Assembly: GCF_018642165.1 (NCBI RefSeq)
Contig: NZ_JAHHZM010000020.1
Location: forward strand, 29,714 to 93,713
Direction: 5' to 3'
DNA: 64,000 nucleotides
Origin: Echinicola shivajiensis
GTDB lineage: Bacteria > Bacteroidota > Bacteroidia > Cytophagales > Cyclobacteriaceae
Position numbers and translations under genes: made by a program. Shown piece by piece: positions 1 to 9,634 of this stretch. Every line of letters starts with the position of its first letter. Within the stretch, counting starts at the first letter, position 1. Below the pieces are notes generated by a model that had not been told where the DNA came from, did no database searches, and saw only the letters and a program-made list of their open reading frames with translations.

Positions 1-702
1 TGCCAACAGGTTATAGATCAACCCAGGTCCTTTTAAGCTGTAATTTTTGTAATAATACTTTTCAACTTTTATATCAAAATCATCACTCAAAAACTTAAAA
101 TACCGTTTAATCTCACTTCCAGAATATTCCTTCCAGTGATGTCCATATGTTACGCAATCAAAAATTCTAGGTACGCTAATTCCTATTCCTCTTAGCGTAA
201 ACAAATTCTTCATACCAATTGCTATACCTGGTAAACTCAGGCTATTTGGAGTAGAAATATAAATGATTCCACCACTTTTCAGGGACTTATAGACCTGTTT
301 CCAAAAATAAATGGGGTTAAAGGTGATATGTTCTAATATTTCAGTAAATAAAATGATATCATAATAATCCTCCTTGTCATCTAAAGAAGCTATTGTCCCC
401 AGATCATTTTCAATAATGGGGTTTAGGCCATAATTAGCCGCCCTATTTTTAACAAAATCTAGCTCCCAAAAATCAGATACATCCATACTGTCCACTTCAT
501 AACCTATTTGTTTGGCTAGGATAGAAGTATGCAAATAATGACTTCCAATATCTAAGACTCTCTGTGGTTTATTTCCCTTTTGATTTTTTAAAAAACCATG
601 AACCCTTTTAAACCTATTTTTGTGGAAATTATAGTATTCCTTATCCCTTTCTAAACCCAAATAATCAACTTGATTATTTAATTCTTGTAAAACATTTTCC
701 AT
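1..702 (-). CDS. Class I SAM-dependent methyltransferase (3' end cut by window edge)
   Basis: This open frame of 234 codons starts at ATG 702 (minus) and runs off position 1 without a stop. It shows a class I methyltransferase fold: motif I reads VLDIGSHYLHTS near residue 46, an acidic motif (DVSDFWELDF) follows, then ILFTEILEHI, and a post-motif LKSGGIIYISTPNS typical of Methyltransf_11/23 proteins. An upstream in-window ATG lies in another frame, so 702 is the best start. It sits 53 bases downstream of a polysaccharide flippase on the same strand, so it probably methylates a sugar or lipid-linked intermediate of the exopolysaccharide; the substrate is inference. Confidence 0.85.
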   Translation of the reverse strand, partial: MENVLQELNNQVDYLGLERDKEYYNFHKNRFKRVHGFLKNQKGNKPQRVLDIGSHYLHTSILAKQIGYEVDSMDVSDFWELDFVKNRAANYGLNPIIENDLGTIASLDDKEDYYDIILFTEILEHITFNPIYFWKQVYKSLKSGGIIYISTPNSLSLPGIAIGMKNLFTLRGIGISVPRIFDCVTYGHHWKEYSGSEIKRYFKFLSDDFDIKVEKYYYKNYSLKGPGLIYNLLA

Positions 703-755
703 TTCTTTCCAATAACATTTTTTCCTAATTAGGGAAACCAATTGATTACCTTAAT

Positions 756-2051
756 TCAATTAGACCGCACCAATCCATAAAATAGATCGGGAGCTTTACG
801 CTTAATGAGAATGCTCGAAAAAATAAATACAAGGGCTTCAGATATTATTAGCCCATAACAAAGACCTATCCCTCCAAATAATTTTATTCCAATTAAGGAG
901 AAAGTCAACATGGATAAACACATCACCCAAGATGAATTAAACAATAAGCTTTTATAGTCAGAAACTAGCATTAATAATGAGTTCCCAATGTTCATACTTG
1001 CTAGAAAGGGAATAAAACATAGCACCCTTAGAAAAGAAACACTTGTTGCCAGTGATTCCTTAGATAATATTTCAATAATAAAATCCGCTAAAAAATAGGT
1101 TACTAGTGATATGGCTAGGCATGATAAGATAGAAAACAGATAAACCTTCTTAACATAGACGAAAAATCTTTTCTGGTCACTTTTATAAAGCTTTGTTGCA
1201 TGGGGATAAACTGCCTGAGCAATTAAAGCAGGAATAATCCGCAATACAGAACTAACCCGCTCAGCCAAACTGTACATCCCTAGAATTTTGGCACTAGCAA
1301 AAAAACTAAGGAGCACAATGCCTCCGCTTACAGAAACATGACTTGCTAAGGTAGATAAAAATAGATACACATTGGCCTTCCAGGATTGAACAATCTTCCT
1401 CAGCTTGGGAATGAAAAATTGTATATCCATTACAAAATGGACATAGACTAATATGACCAAATTAGTAGCTAATGCCGCTCCGCCAAAAAAGAAATTCACC
1501 AATTTGGCATGCTCTGGGCCAACAATAAAAAGTACTATGCCCATTAGATACAACAGTTTACTGAATACATTGGCCACTGATACTAGCCGCATCTTTTCAA
1601 TCCCTTGGAAAAACCATACAGGAAGTGTTGCCTCTGAAAAAAGCATCAATAAGGAATAAACCAAAATCACTTGGTATTCCGGGAATAAATCAAAGCCAAA
1701 AACCGCTATCAGCAAAGCTAAAGCCGCAATGATCGCCAATAACGTTTTACTGAAAATGGTACGGGAAACAATCTCAGAAAGGGCCTCCTTATCATTTTGG
1801 TTCAAGGCTACTTCCCTAGGAGCACTGAGATTATAGCCATATCCTACAAACATATTTGCAATGAGGATAACTGACAAGGCTAAACTCACCAAACCAAATT
1901 GATCCACCCCTATTGACTGAATCAACAGAGGCATCACCATCAAAGAAATAAGGATATTGGAGGATTGTATGAAAAGTAAAAAAATAAAGTTCTGAATAGA
2001 CTTGTGTCTTATCAGCTGTAAAAGTGAAATAGAGCTAAGCTTTTCAAACAT
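756..2051 (-). CDS. Polysaccharide flippase (Wzx / PST family, MOP superfamily)
   Basis: A 431-residue, almost entirely hydrophobic protein with about 12 to 14 predicted membrane helices. The first helix pair carries the Polysacc_synt pattern (IQSSNILISLMVMPLLIQ, then GVDQFGLVSLALS). Length and topology fit Wzx-type flippases, which move undecaprenyl-linked repeat units across the inner membrane. It follows the Wzz-like gene by 12 bases and precedes a methyltransferase, so it belongs to the minus-strand export operon. The sugar it moves cannot be read from the sequence. Confidence 0.88.
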   Translation of the reverse strand: MFEKLSSISLLQLIRHKSIQNFIFLLFIQSSNILISLMVMPLLIQSIGVDQFGLVSLALSVILIANMFVGYGYNLSAPREVALNQNDKEALSEIVSRTIFSKTLLAIIAALALLIAVFGFDLFPEYQVILVYSLLMLFSEATLPVWFFQGIEKMRLVSVANVFSKLLYLMGIVLFIVGPEHAKLVNFFFGGAALATNLVILVYVHFVMDIQFFIPKLRKIVQSWKANVYLFLSTLASHVSVSGGIVLLSFFASAKILGMYSLAERVSSVLRIIPALIAQAVYPHATKLYKSDQKRFFVYVKKVYLFSILSCLAISLVTYFLADFIIEILSKESLATSVSFLRVLCFIPFLASMNIGNSLLMLVSDYKSLLFNSSWVMCLSMLTFSLIGIKLFGGIGLCYGLIISEALVFIFSSILIKRKAPDLFYGLVRSN

Positions 2052-2063
2052 AAAAATAATAGC

Positions 2064-3140
2064 TTAGCCTTCAGTGTTTTTAATATTAGCCTGATATAAC
2101 CTGCCAACATATAAATAAACTAAAGCAAGGAAAAAAGCAATTGCACTCCCCATAAATAATCCAACATACCATTTAAGCTTCGTTTCCGTGAGTGGAAACC
2201 GTGGATGGTCTATAATCTGAATCAAAGGCGAGCTATTTCTATGATTAATTTTAGCCACCTCGAGATTTTTTACTATTTCTGTATAAGCACCACTCGTCAC
2301 TTGAAGATCAATCTGCTTGCTTTTTGCCTCTACAGCTGCACGCTGCATTAGTGGATTGGGATTAGGTCGATCATCTTGCATTCCGGCTAATTCCAACATA
2401 TCCTGATCTAATATACTTCTCAGGCTGTCTGCCTGGTTTTGAAGAATAGAAACGTTTTCAGAAGTCTTTTTGGTCTTGGTTTCAAAATAAAATTCATTGA
2501 CATTCTCTACCAATTTCTCATTATAAGCCTTGGAAAAAATTTCGTCTTTGGATGTATGGGTAACTTTGATAATGCTCAACTTCCTATCTGGTTTGGAAAC
2601 ACCTAATTCCTTGTCTCTAATGATCTTTGCAATGGCTTTCATTACACTATCCTGCAGGACAGAAAAGTGCTCTCTATCCTTAGTAAAATCCAGTTTTTCA
2701 AAATCTACCTTATCAGCCCACTTTTCATCCAATTTATGAAAGCTAACAAATCTATCTACCAATAGCCCTCCAGCTTGTTCACTAGGACTAAGAAGCGTCT
2801 TAATGAGCATATTATCTGAGCGATATAGTTCCATGATATTATCACCTTGAAACAATCCACTGCTGGACCCCAAGGATCCAAGGTTAATTCCTGCCAAACT
2901 GGCCAAACCTGACAAACCTCCCATTCCAGCACCATCGGATTCTTCTAATACAAAGGTAGTTTCAGCGGTGTACCTTGGCTTTTTAAGCCAAGAGGCCACT
3001 AGTCCAAGTATTCCTCCAATAACCAAAGCGATAAGCAAAAACCTTCCTTTACTTTTAAAAAAATTCACCCAGTCTTTACCTCTTTGGACAAGTTCTCCAA
3101 AAGTAATTTTATCATCAATAATATGTTGCTGACCTGCCAT
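2064..3140 (-). CDS. Wzz-type polysaccharide co-polymerase / chain-length determinant
   Basis: 358 residues with the layout of polysaccharide co-polymerases: a short cytosolic N terminus, a membrane helix near residues 33-51 (FLLIALVIGGILGLVASWL), a Pro/aromatic motif after it (KKPRYTAETTFVLEE), a long periplasmic alpha-helical part, and a C-terminal helix near 325-345 (WYVGLFMGSAIAFFLALVYL). No fused cytosolic tyrosine kinase domain is present, unlike many Bacteroidota Wzc proteins, and none is encoded nearby. It lies 14 bases after the SLBB exporter gene. Its likely role is to set chain length and bridge inner membrane and outer-membrane exporter. Confidence 0.87.
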   Translation of the reverse strand: MAGQQHIIDDKITFGELVQRGKDWVNFFKSKGRFLLIALVIGGILGLVASWLKKPRYTAETTFVLEESDGAGMGGLSGLASLAGINLGSLGSSSGLFQGDNIMELYRSDNMLIKTLLSPSEQAGGLLVDRFVSFHKLDEKWADKVDFEKLDFTKDREHFSVLQDSVMKAIAKIIRDKELGVSKPDRKLSIIKVTHTSKDEIFSKAYNEKLVENVNEFYFETKTKKTSENVSILQNQADSLRSILDQDMLELAGMQDDRPNPNPLMQRAAVEAKSKQIDLQVTSGAYTEIVKNLEVAKINHRNSSPLIQIIDHPRFPLTETKLKWYVGLFMGSAIAFFLALVYLYVGRLYQANIKNTEG

Positions 3141-3154
3141 TAGTTTGCTTATTA

Positions 3155-5752
3155 TTAGTTTATTTGAGTGATCACCAATACCAAAGTGGCCAAACCGGAT
3201 GTCAAGCCAATAATTTCTCCCAGTCTAATGGGCGTACGTGGTCCCTTGGATGGAACGATCACTTCTGAACCCGGCTCAACGGTTGGAAAGGATTTCATGA
3301 ACAAAAAGGTCTTGGTTCTGGCCACTTCACCATTGGCATAGACCACATAGGTTCTCTTCTTTTTGGCCCTTGTTTCGAAGCCTCCCGCCCTGTCAATATA
3401 GTATTTCATGCTACGGTTATTTTCATATCTAACCGTAGTAGGGTAGATAACATCACCTCTCATCCTTACTGTCTGAAGTTGCTTTGGAACGCTAATAATA
3501 TCACCTTCTTCCAAAATGAGGTCATACTTTGAACCAGGATTTTCCATTATCGCCTCCAAATCAATCGCAATGGCTTCTGTCTCCTTGATTTTTATTGCTG
3601 TTTGGGGACCTTCCACCTGGCTGATATCCTTTAATGTCTCCTCTTTTGTTTTAATGATCAAATCACTTTTTGAATTTTGACCATTACCTTTTCCGGTTTC
3701 TTGCTGAAGTCTCAATTTTTGGTTGGATTGTGCTTCTGAAGGATCCGTAGCCTCTGTATCCAGCCTTTCAAGAAGCTTTTCCATATTCTTCTCTCTCCTA
3801 ATCCTCTCAGATTCTGTATTAAAAAATTCAGTTCTTCTGATCAAAGTAGCTCCCTTTGGATAAGCAAAACTGGTCAAACCACCAGCTCTTTTTATGACGT
3901 CTGAAACTTTTTCCTCGGCACCACGAAGCGCAAACTCCCCAGGAGCATTGACCTGTCCATCCACCATAACGATTTTTTCCAAAGCAAAATTAGGCTTTCT
4001 TCGGATGATCACATTGTCGAAAGGCTTCAGTACAGCTGAATTGGCATTAATGCTTAAGTCTTGATTTACACTTACTGGGATAAGCTCGGCAATCTCTCCT
4101 TCACGCTCTCCTTTTAACCTTCTGGCTATTTCAAGATCATCTATTGAAGCGGCCTCATTAAAGCCACCGGCACTGATGATAAGGTCTTCAACGGTCATTC
4201 CTTCCGAAAATGGATAAATTCCGGGATTTCTAACCTCACCAGAAATCTTCAAATAATACTCATCCTTTAAATCATAAATAGAAGCTATTTTGACAATATC
4301 ATCAGCTTCCAGTTTAGTATCTTCAGATCCACTAATCACCTTGTTCAAATCTACCTGAATCACTGAAGTACTCAGGTCCTTCGCTGTCCTTACAATGCTG
4401 GCTCTTTTTAGATAGGCCTCACCCTTTAATCCCTCAGCCTTATCAATCAACTTTGATAAAGTCAAGCCATCAGTCAAAGCGTAGTTTCCAGGCCTATAAA
4501 CAGCTCCTTTAATCTGAACCCGGTTTTTATATCGATCTAGTACGTTCCCAACTTTATATTCATCTCCTCCTTTCACTGTAAAAATATCGTATTGCCCAGC
4601 AAATACATCAGAAACTGCTTTTTCCTTTTCTGTATATCGGGTCACATTTACCCTTTCAGTATAGGCATTATCTGTAAATCCTCCTGCATACCTCAAAATG
4701 TCTCCAAAGGTCTCCCCTTCCTTTGCCTCAAAAATCAATGGGCGCTTTACCGCTCCCTCCAACTTTACCCTTGATTCGTAGGGCTCTACCAAAATAACAT
4801 CTTGATCCTGTAATTGAAATCCCATATTGGCTTTTCCATCCACAAGAAAATCATAGGCATCAACCACCGCCACTTGTTTATTATTTCTTATGACTTTGAT
4901 ATTTCTCATGGTACCATTAATATTGGGACCGCCCGCAGCATAAAGCGCATTAAAAACAGTACTGAAAGCACTCAAATTAAAAGTTCCTGGAAGTCTCAGT
5001 TCTCCAACCAAATGGACTTTGATACTCCGTATATTTCCCAATGACACCTGAACGAAGGTGCTTGGATTTTCACCTTTCATTTCCACATAATACTGGGACA
5101 GCTTATTTTTGATCACCTTACTTGCAGCATCTATGGATAAACCTGCAACACTTATTGGCCCGATATTATCCAATATCAATCTTCCTTCGGGAGTGATGCT
5201 TGACTCGTAGTATTGTTCAGATGCTCCATATACATCCACATATACTAAATCCCCTGCTCCCAAAACATAAGTTCTTGGCGTAGCTTGGTTCAAACTCGGT
5301 TCAAAAGTCAACTTCCTTTCTTTCTGATAGAATAAATCTAATCCAAAATAGGGTTGGATTTCTTCTAACTCCTCAATTTCTTCTTGATTACTTAGGACTC
5401 CTTGTAAAATTTCATTTAGATCCATTTGCCTTCTTGGCTCCCGATTTGACGAAGTTGAGCTTGACTTCATGGTAGTATTCTGTCCATCAAGTTTTTCAAC
5501 TCTTTTTACCAATTTTTCAAGTTCCATTGTTGACATACCTCTTGCTTTTGCCATTTGCAAAAGTTCCGCCTGACTAATGCCTGCATCAGCGGCCCTTTCG
5601 ACCATGTCCCTAATTTGGACATCTGAAAGTTCGTCTACTTTAATATTGGCAATATCTGGAATAGATTGGGCTTGCAGCATTGGCTCACAGGTAAAAAGCA
5701 GGGCCAGAGCCACAATCAAGCCCAAAGGCATTGACTTTAAAAATTTTATCAT
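3155..5752 (-). CDS. SLBB-domain outer-membrane polysaccharide exporter (Wza-like)
   Basis: The frame is open to 5845, but ATG 5752 (MIKFLKSMPLGLIVALALLF) begins a clean signal peptide ending near LQAQ, so I place the start there; the protein is then 865 residues. After a coiled N-terminal stretch comes the Poly_export domain (YVLGAGDLVYVDVYGASEQY), then several SLBB beta-grasp repeats, recognisable by recurring GEVRNPGIYP, GAVYRPGNYAL and GQVNAPGEFAL motifs each followed by an AGG. A C-terminal hydrophobic helix ends the protein. It is more than twice the length of E. coli Wza, through extra SLBB repeats. It heads the exporter/copolymerase/flippase gene row. Confidence 0.9.
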   Translation of the reverse strand: MIKFLKSMPLGLIVALALLFTCEPMLQAQSIPDIANIKVDELSDVQIRDMVERAADAGISQAELLQMAKARGMSTMELEKLVKRVEKLDGQNTTMKSSSTSSNREPRRQMDLNEILQGVLSNQEEIEELEEIQPYFGLDLFYQKERKLTFEPSLNQATPRTYVLGAGDLVYVDVYGASEQYYESSITPEGRLILDNIGPISVAGLSIDAASKVIKNKLSQYYVEMKGENPSTFVQVSLGNIRSIKVHLVGELRLPGTFNLSAFSTVFNALYAAGGPNINGTMRNIKVIRNNKQVAVVDAYDFLVDGKANMGFQLQDQDVILVEPYESRVKLEGAVKRPLIFEAKEGETFGDILRYAGGFTDNAYTERVNVTRYTEKEKAVSDVFAGQYDIFTVKGGDEYKVGNVLDRYKNRVQIKGAVYRPGNYALTDGLTLSKLIDKAEGLKGEAYLKRASIVRTAKDLSTSVIQVDLNKVISGSEDTKLEADDIVKIASIYDLKDEYYLKISGEVRNPGIYPFSEGMTVEDLIISAGGFNEAASIDDLEIARRLKGEREGEIAELIPVSVNQDLSINANSAVLKPFDNVIIRRKPNFALEKIVMVDGQVNAPGEFALRGAEEKVSDVIKRAGGLTSFAYPKGATLIRRTEFFNTESERIRREKNMEKLLERLDTEATDPSEAQSNQKLRLQQETGKGNGQNSKSDLIIKTKEETLKDISQVEGPQTAIKIKETEAIAIDLEAIMENPGSKYDLILEEGDIISVPKQLQTVRMRGDVIYPTTVRYENNRSMKYYIDRAGGFETRAKKKRTYVVYANGEVARTKTFLFMKSFPTVEPGSEVIVPSKGPRTPIRLGEIIGLTSGLATLVLVITQIN

Positions 5753-6091
5753 CTTTTTTCTTCTCGTTTTTCCATTAAGTTTGCTGTGAACAAAACACAG
5801 CTTCGCCACCTTACTCCCATAAAGGGAACAATCCATAGTTTTCAAAAGATTTTGTTTTGAATATTGAAAACCACCGTAAAGATAATTATTCCGAATGATT
5901 GAGCCCTATTCTTGATAAGTAATTAGAGCTTCGCTAGACAAGCAACAAACTCAAAATTGATATTTACTATAATCCATCAAGACTTAGAGAATAACCTTAG
6001 AATTGTAAGAAGTGGATTTCACTATCAACTATTGTGCTCATCATTGAGTCTCCCCAAAAATAAATTCATCCCGTTAAAAAATCTATGCACA
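5753..6091. other. Intergenic region with no recognised gene
   Basis: About 340 AT-rich bases between the SLBB exporter start and the radical SAM gene stop. The first 93 bases are open in the exporter frame but lie upstream of the signal peptide start. I see no strong hairpin, no exact TAnnTTTG element on the minus strand and no convincing small ORF; the exporter promoter should lie here. Confidence 0.5.
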
Positions 6092-7102
6092 CTATTCCGA
6101 ACAATTTTTGCAGATTTCAATTTGACTTCGATCACTGAGAAGCTGTCGCCTAAATCCATTATAAAGGGAATTTCTCCATACTTTACCAAGTCTTTCCTTA
6201 ATTAAATTGCCCATTACATGTGAAGCATCCTTGTCAAAGCAACATGGAACAACATCCCCATCCCAAGTCACGACCGCCCCTTGCCACATTCTCCAACATT
6301 TGTTTTTGATTTCCTTTTTAAGCTTCCACTTTCCGTTTTTAAGAGGAAGATATCTTGAAAACCTAAGGTCAGAAGGAATTAATTCAGACCCATTTTCATA
6401 ATCATAAATTTGGGCAGTTTTCAGCTGTAGTTCATCCACTTCTAGCTCCTTTGCCAATTCCTTTATTTTAGGAATTTCATGCTCATTTTTTCCGGTCACC
6501 AAAAATTGAAAAATCACTTGTGGAAAACTCGAACCTTTTGCTTTTCTTTCCTGAATCAACATTTTAATTCCTGACTTAACGCGGGAAAGATCTCCTCCTA
6601 TTCTGTAATTCTCATACACACTTTGGGTAGCACCATCTACAGAGACAATCAATTGTTTTAAGCCCGAACTGACCACCTTCGCAACGGTTCTTTCATTTAA
6701 ATAATGGGCATTGGTGGAAGTAGCGGTAAAAATCCTTTTTTTATCAGCAAAGCTCACCAAATCTAAAAATTCTGGATGGAGAAAGGGCTCTCCCTGAAAA
6801 TAGAGGTGTAAATAGGTCAGATGGGTTGCTGATTCATTTATTATTTTATGATAAGTTGATTTTTCCAACATCCCCCTGGGCCTAGTGAAACTCCTCAAGC
6901 CTGAAGGACATTCTGGACAGCGCAGGTTACATCCCGTAGTTGGCTCAATGGACATGGCGGTAGGCAAGCCCTTAATAATAGGTTTTTTGGTGAACCTTGA
7001 CCGATAAAATGAAATATACAGTAAACAAAAATTGGCCAACTTTGCCCATGTAAGGTAGTTCAAGTATGCTTTACCAAGAATCCATTTACTTTTCAAACTC
7101 AT
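6092..7102 (-). CDS. Radical SAM / SPASM domain protein
   Basis: 336 residues. The radical SAM cluster motif CNLRCPEC (CxxxCxxC) is near residue 58 after SIEPTTG, followed by the GGE-like FQGEPFLHPEF and the SVDGAT strand. The C terminus has SPASM-type cysteines (CWRMWQG, DGDVVPCC, and a final CKNC four residues from the end). SPASM proteins bind extra iron-sulfur clusters and modify peptides, proteins or sugars. The gene is between the fasciclin lipoprotein (48 bases upstream) and the exopolysaccharide exporter on the same strand. It could act in polysaccharide decoration or on a peptide; the substrate is unknown. Confidence 0.88.
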   Translation of the reverse strand: MSLKSKWILGKAYLNYLTWAKLANFCLLYISFYRSRFTKKPIIKGLPTAMSIEPTTGCNLRCPECPSGLRSFTRPRGMLEKSTYHKIINESATHLTYLHLYFQGEPFLHPEFLDLVSFADKKRIFTATSTNAHYLNERTVAKVVSSGLKQLIVSVDGATQSVYENYRIGGDLSRVKSGIKMLIQERKAKGSSFPQVIFQFLVTGKNEHEIPKIKELAKELEVDELQLKTAQIYDYENGSELIPSDLRFSRYLPLKNGKWKLKKEIKNKCWRMWQGAVVTWDGDVVPCCFDKDASHVMGNLIKERLGKVWRNSLYNGFRRQLLSDRSQIEICKNCSE

Positions 7103-7150
7103 TTGATTTTTCCATCATTAACCAACAAAACTCACTCTGCAGTAATTTCC

Positions 7151-8506
7151 TCAATTTTCTCCTGGATCCAAAACAGCTGTTATTCCATGAAACACACCAT
7201 TAACTGCATACTTATTCACGTAATCAACAACTAAGTTAGTCTCATTTACCTTAGGTCCATCAGAATCTAGTTCCAGCAGGCTTCCCTCTAACCATGTATT
7301 CAGCTTATCTCCTTTTCTAAAATCTTGGGTAAAAACTCTCCCTAAAGCAACATGATATTGAAGAGTAGCCCTTAATAGGTCTTCATCTACTTGATAATAT
7401 CCTGTTACACCCAACTCTTGGTACCATAAGTTGAAAGCCTCATTGTTCGGAGCAAAAATGGTGAATGGTCCCGTACCATCCACTTCCAGATCATTAATGA
7501 GACCTGAATATATCATGGCCGCTTCAAACTCAGAATAATTGGCTGAATTACTGCTTTCTGAAAGCAAAATCACAAGCGACTTATCAGGTAAAGTATACAC
7601 TATATCCACACTATTGATCAAGCCATTTCCAGCATTAATATCTCTATTGCCGATAGAGGCCTGGCCATTTATCCACAAACCATCCTCTATATCCCTGCTA
7701 AAATATATCATACCACTTTCAATTGTTTCTAGCTCCCCAGAAACCAAATCAGAGGATTGCTTCATCCCCTCTAGGATAAACAAAGATATAAATGACCTCA
7801 AATTAGTAGAAGCAAGCCAGTCCTCTTTAGTGATACCTTGCTTTTCAAAGTAAGCCTCAAAAGCTTCATTGCTTGGAACAAAAACGGTGTACAAGCCTTC
7901 TCCTGAAAGTAATTCATCAAAACCAGTTTTTTTAAGCCCATCTACAAAAATGCTAAAACCGAGACTTTCTGAAACTTCCAATAAATTTAAATTCACTGGT
8001 TCCAAAATTTGTTCTAATCCATGAACCTCACCATTGGAAGTAGAAATATCCTTGACCAATATCTTAACTTCAGAATTCACCAACAACTGCCTGTCCACCT
8101 CCGAAACATACCAGAAATAACCTGGAAGTAAAGTCTCTTGTATCCTATTTAACAAGGAATCACTTATTCTTGCCTCTTCAGTCAAGTGGTATCTCACTAT
8201 CCTCTCCCACTCTTCTGATGTCCGGTCATCTACCGACTGAATTCCAATTGCTTCAAAAGCCTTGTTTGTAGGAGCCATAAAAGTAAATTCCCTATCACCG
8301 TTTAATATCTCCGCCAAACCTGTTAGCTCCATTGCTTCAGACAATATGCTAAAATTAGGATCTTGGTTTATAAATTCGGTAATGGTAAATTGTTTGAAGT
8401 CCGGAGGAGTACTCTCCTCCCGACAGCTCGGTAATAAGCCAATAGTCGATATCAAAAAAAATAGACCATATAATACACTTATATATTTGGACTTCCCAAA
8501 ATGCAT
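7151..8506 (-). CDS. Lipoprotein with three fasciclin (FAS1) domains
   Basis: 451 residues beginning with a lipoprotein signal (hydrophobic helix, then GLLPSC with the lipid-acceptor Cys at about 28). Three FAS1 repeats follow, each with the hallmark 'F-x-x-F-[AV]-P-[TS]-N-x-A-F' strand: FTFMAPTNKAFEAIG, YTVFVPSNEAFEAYF and FTIFAPNNEAFNLWY, and YH or VNG-type second boxes. FAS1 proteins mediate cell adhesion or matrix contact. Co-direction and proximity to the exopolysaccharide genes suggest a surface-matrix role; that is inference. An exact TATATTTG -7 element lies about 65 bases upstream on the same strand. Confidence 0.88.
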   Translation of the reverse strand: MHFGKSKYISVLYGLFFLISTIGLLPSCREESTPPDFKQFTITEFINQDPNFSILSEAMELTGLAEILNGDREFTFMAPTNKAFEAIGIQSVDDRTSEEWERIVRYHLTEEARISDSLLNRIQETLLPGYFWYVSEVDRQLLVNSEVKILVKDISTSNGEVHGLEQILEPVNLNLLEVSESLGFSIFVDGLKKTGFDELLSGEGLYTVFVPSNEAFEAYFEKQGITKEDWLASTNLRSFISLFILEGMKQSSDLVSGELETIESGMIYFSRDIEDGLWINGQASIGNRDINAGNGLINSVDIVYTLPDKSLVILLSESSNSANYSEFEAAMIYSGLINDLEVDGTGPFTIFAPNNEAFNLWYQELGVTGYYQVDEDLLRATLQYHVALGRVFTQDFRKGDKLNTWLEGSLLELDSDGPKVNETNLVVDYVNKYAVNGVFHGITAVLDPGEN

Positions 8507-8571
8507 AGATTAATGATTTATTAAGCAGAATTCTTGTAAAACTACAAATGCCGTGCTTAAGTTTACCTTTA

Positions 8572-8579
8572 CAAATATA
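8572..8579 (-). promoter_or_regulatory. Candidate -7 element (TATATTTG) for the fasciclin gene
   Basis: An exact match to the Bacteroidota TAnnTTTG consensus on the minus strand, 65 bases upstream of the fasciclin ATG. A clear TTTG -33 box is not seen at the usual distance, so this rests on the -7 box alone. Confidence 0.4.
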
Positions 8580-8635
8580 GCGCTATTAAAAAAAATCCTG
8601 ACCTTTTATTTAATTACCAGAAAATACATGCTCCA

Positions 8636-9634
8636 ATGAAAACCAATCCACTGCTTTTTCTTGCTCTGTTAATAGTTTTATTTTCTTGCCAAAAGGAAAA
8701 TCAGGATTGTGATATTTCTGAAGATGTACAGGCTATTCAGGTAAATCTAAAAATAGAACGGCTTGAGGATTTACTTTTTAAAGCCAAAAATCAGGAGGAC
8801 ATAGATTATTTCCTTGAATCTCATCCTGATTTCTCTTCGAAATACTTACAAGAAGGACTGTATCCCAGTAGAGAAGCGCTGGTCTCAACCCTTGCTGATA
8901 TCCCTAAAGACACCCTAATGTTTGAGTTATACCAGGAAGTAAAGGCTGAATTTTCCAACATCAGGGAAATAGAAAAAGATTTAGAGCTTGCATTTAAACA
9001 TATAAAGTATTTTTATCCAAATTATAAGATACCTAAGGTTTATACCTTTGTCAGTGGTTTTACTTCTGATATTTATCTGGATGAAGAAATGTTGGTAATT
9101 GGCTTGGATTATTTCTTGCCCAGTGACCATCGCTTTCAACCTCCAGAAATGCCAGACTATATAGCTAAAAGATATGATAAAGACCATCTTGTCCCCATGA
9201 TCATAACGGCCATTTCTTCTGTCTTTAATGAGACAGATCTACAAGACAATACTTTATTGGCTGAAATGATTTATTATGGAAAGGCTTATCATTTCACAAA
9301 ATCCATGCTTCCCTGTATACCAGAAAGACTGATCATTGGATATACAACAGAAGAACTAGCCGCCTGCTATTCCAATGAGGACTTTATCTGGACGCATTTG
9401 ATCGAGGAAGAGGCTATTTATGAAACTAATCCTTTCAATATTAGAAAATATACCGGAGAAGCTCCCTCCACAGACGTGATCAGCCCTGATGCCCCTGGGA
9501 GAGTTGGTCGTTGGGTGGGCTGGAATATTGTCGATGCATATAGTGAAAAGAATAATATTGGACTAGTAGAACTAATGGCCCAAAAAGATGCCAAGAAAAT
9601 CTTTATGCAATCAGCATATAAACCTCGTCAATAG
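8636..9634 (+). CDS. gldB: Gliding motility lipoprotein GldB
   Basis: 332 residues with a lipoprotein signal (LLFLALLIVLFSC, acceptor Cys at about 18). The body matches GldB: the ERLEDLLF segment, the IKYFYPNYKIPKVYTFVSGF block, YLDEEMLVIGLDYFL, and the C-terminal PGRVGRWVGWNIV motif. GldB is an essential outer-envelope component linked to type IX secretion and gliding in Flavobacterium johnsoniae. It is transcribed alone here, and its last 32 bases overlap the 3' end of a convergent glycosyltransferase gene. Confidence 0.93.
   Translation: MKTNPLLFLALLIVLFSCQKENQDCDISEDVQAIQVNLKIERLEDLLFKAKNQEDIDYFLESHPDFSSKYLQEGLYPSREALVSTLADIPKDTLMFELYQEVKAEFSNIREIEKDLELAFKHIKYFYPNYKIPKVYTFVSGFTSDIYLDEEMLVIGLDYFLPSDHRFQPPEMPDYIAKRYDKDHLVPMIITAISSVFNETDLQDNTLLAEMIYYGKAYHFTKSMLPCIPERLIIGYTTEELAACYSNEDFIWTHLIEEEAIYETNPFNIRKYTGEAPSTDVISPDAPGRVGRWVGWNIVDAYSEKNNIGLVELMAQKDAKKIFMQSAYKPRQ

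Noticed and set aside
5957..6205. 82-codon plus-strand ORF near the radical SAM gene end
   Set aside because: Composition is that of AT-rich spacer read through; it overlaps the radical SAM coding end and has no domain.
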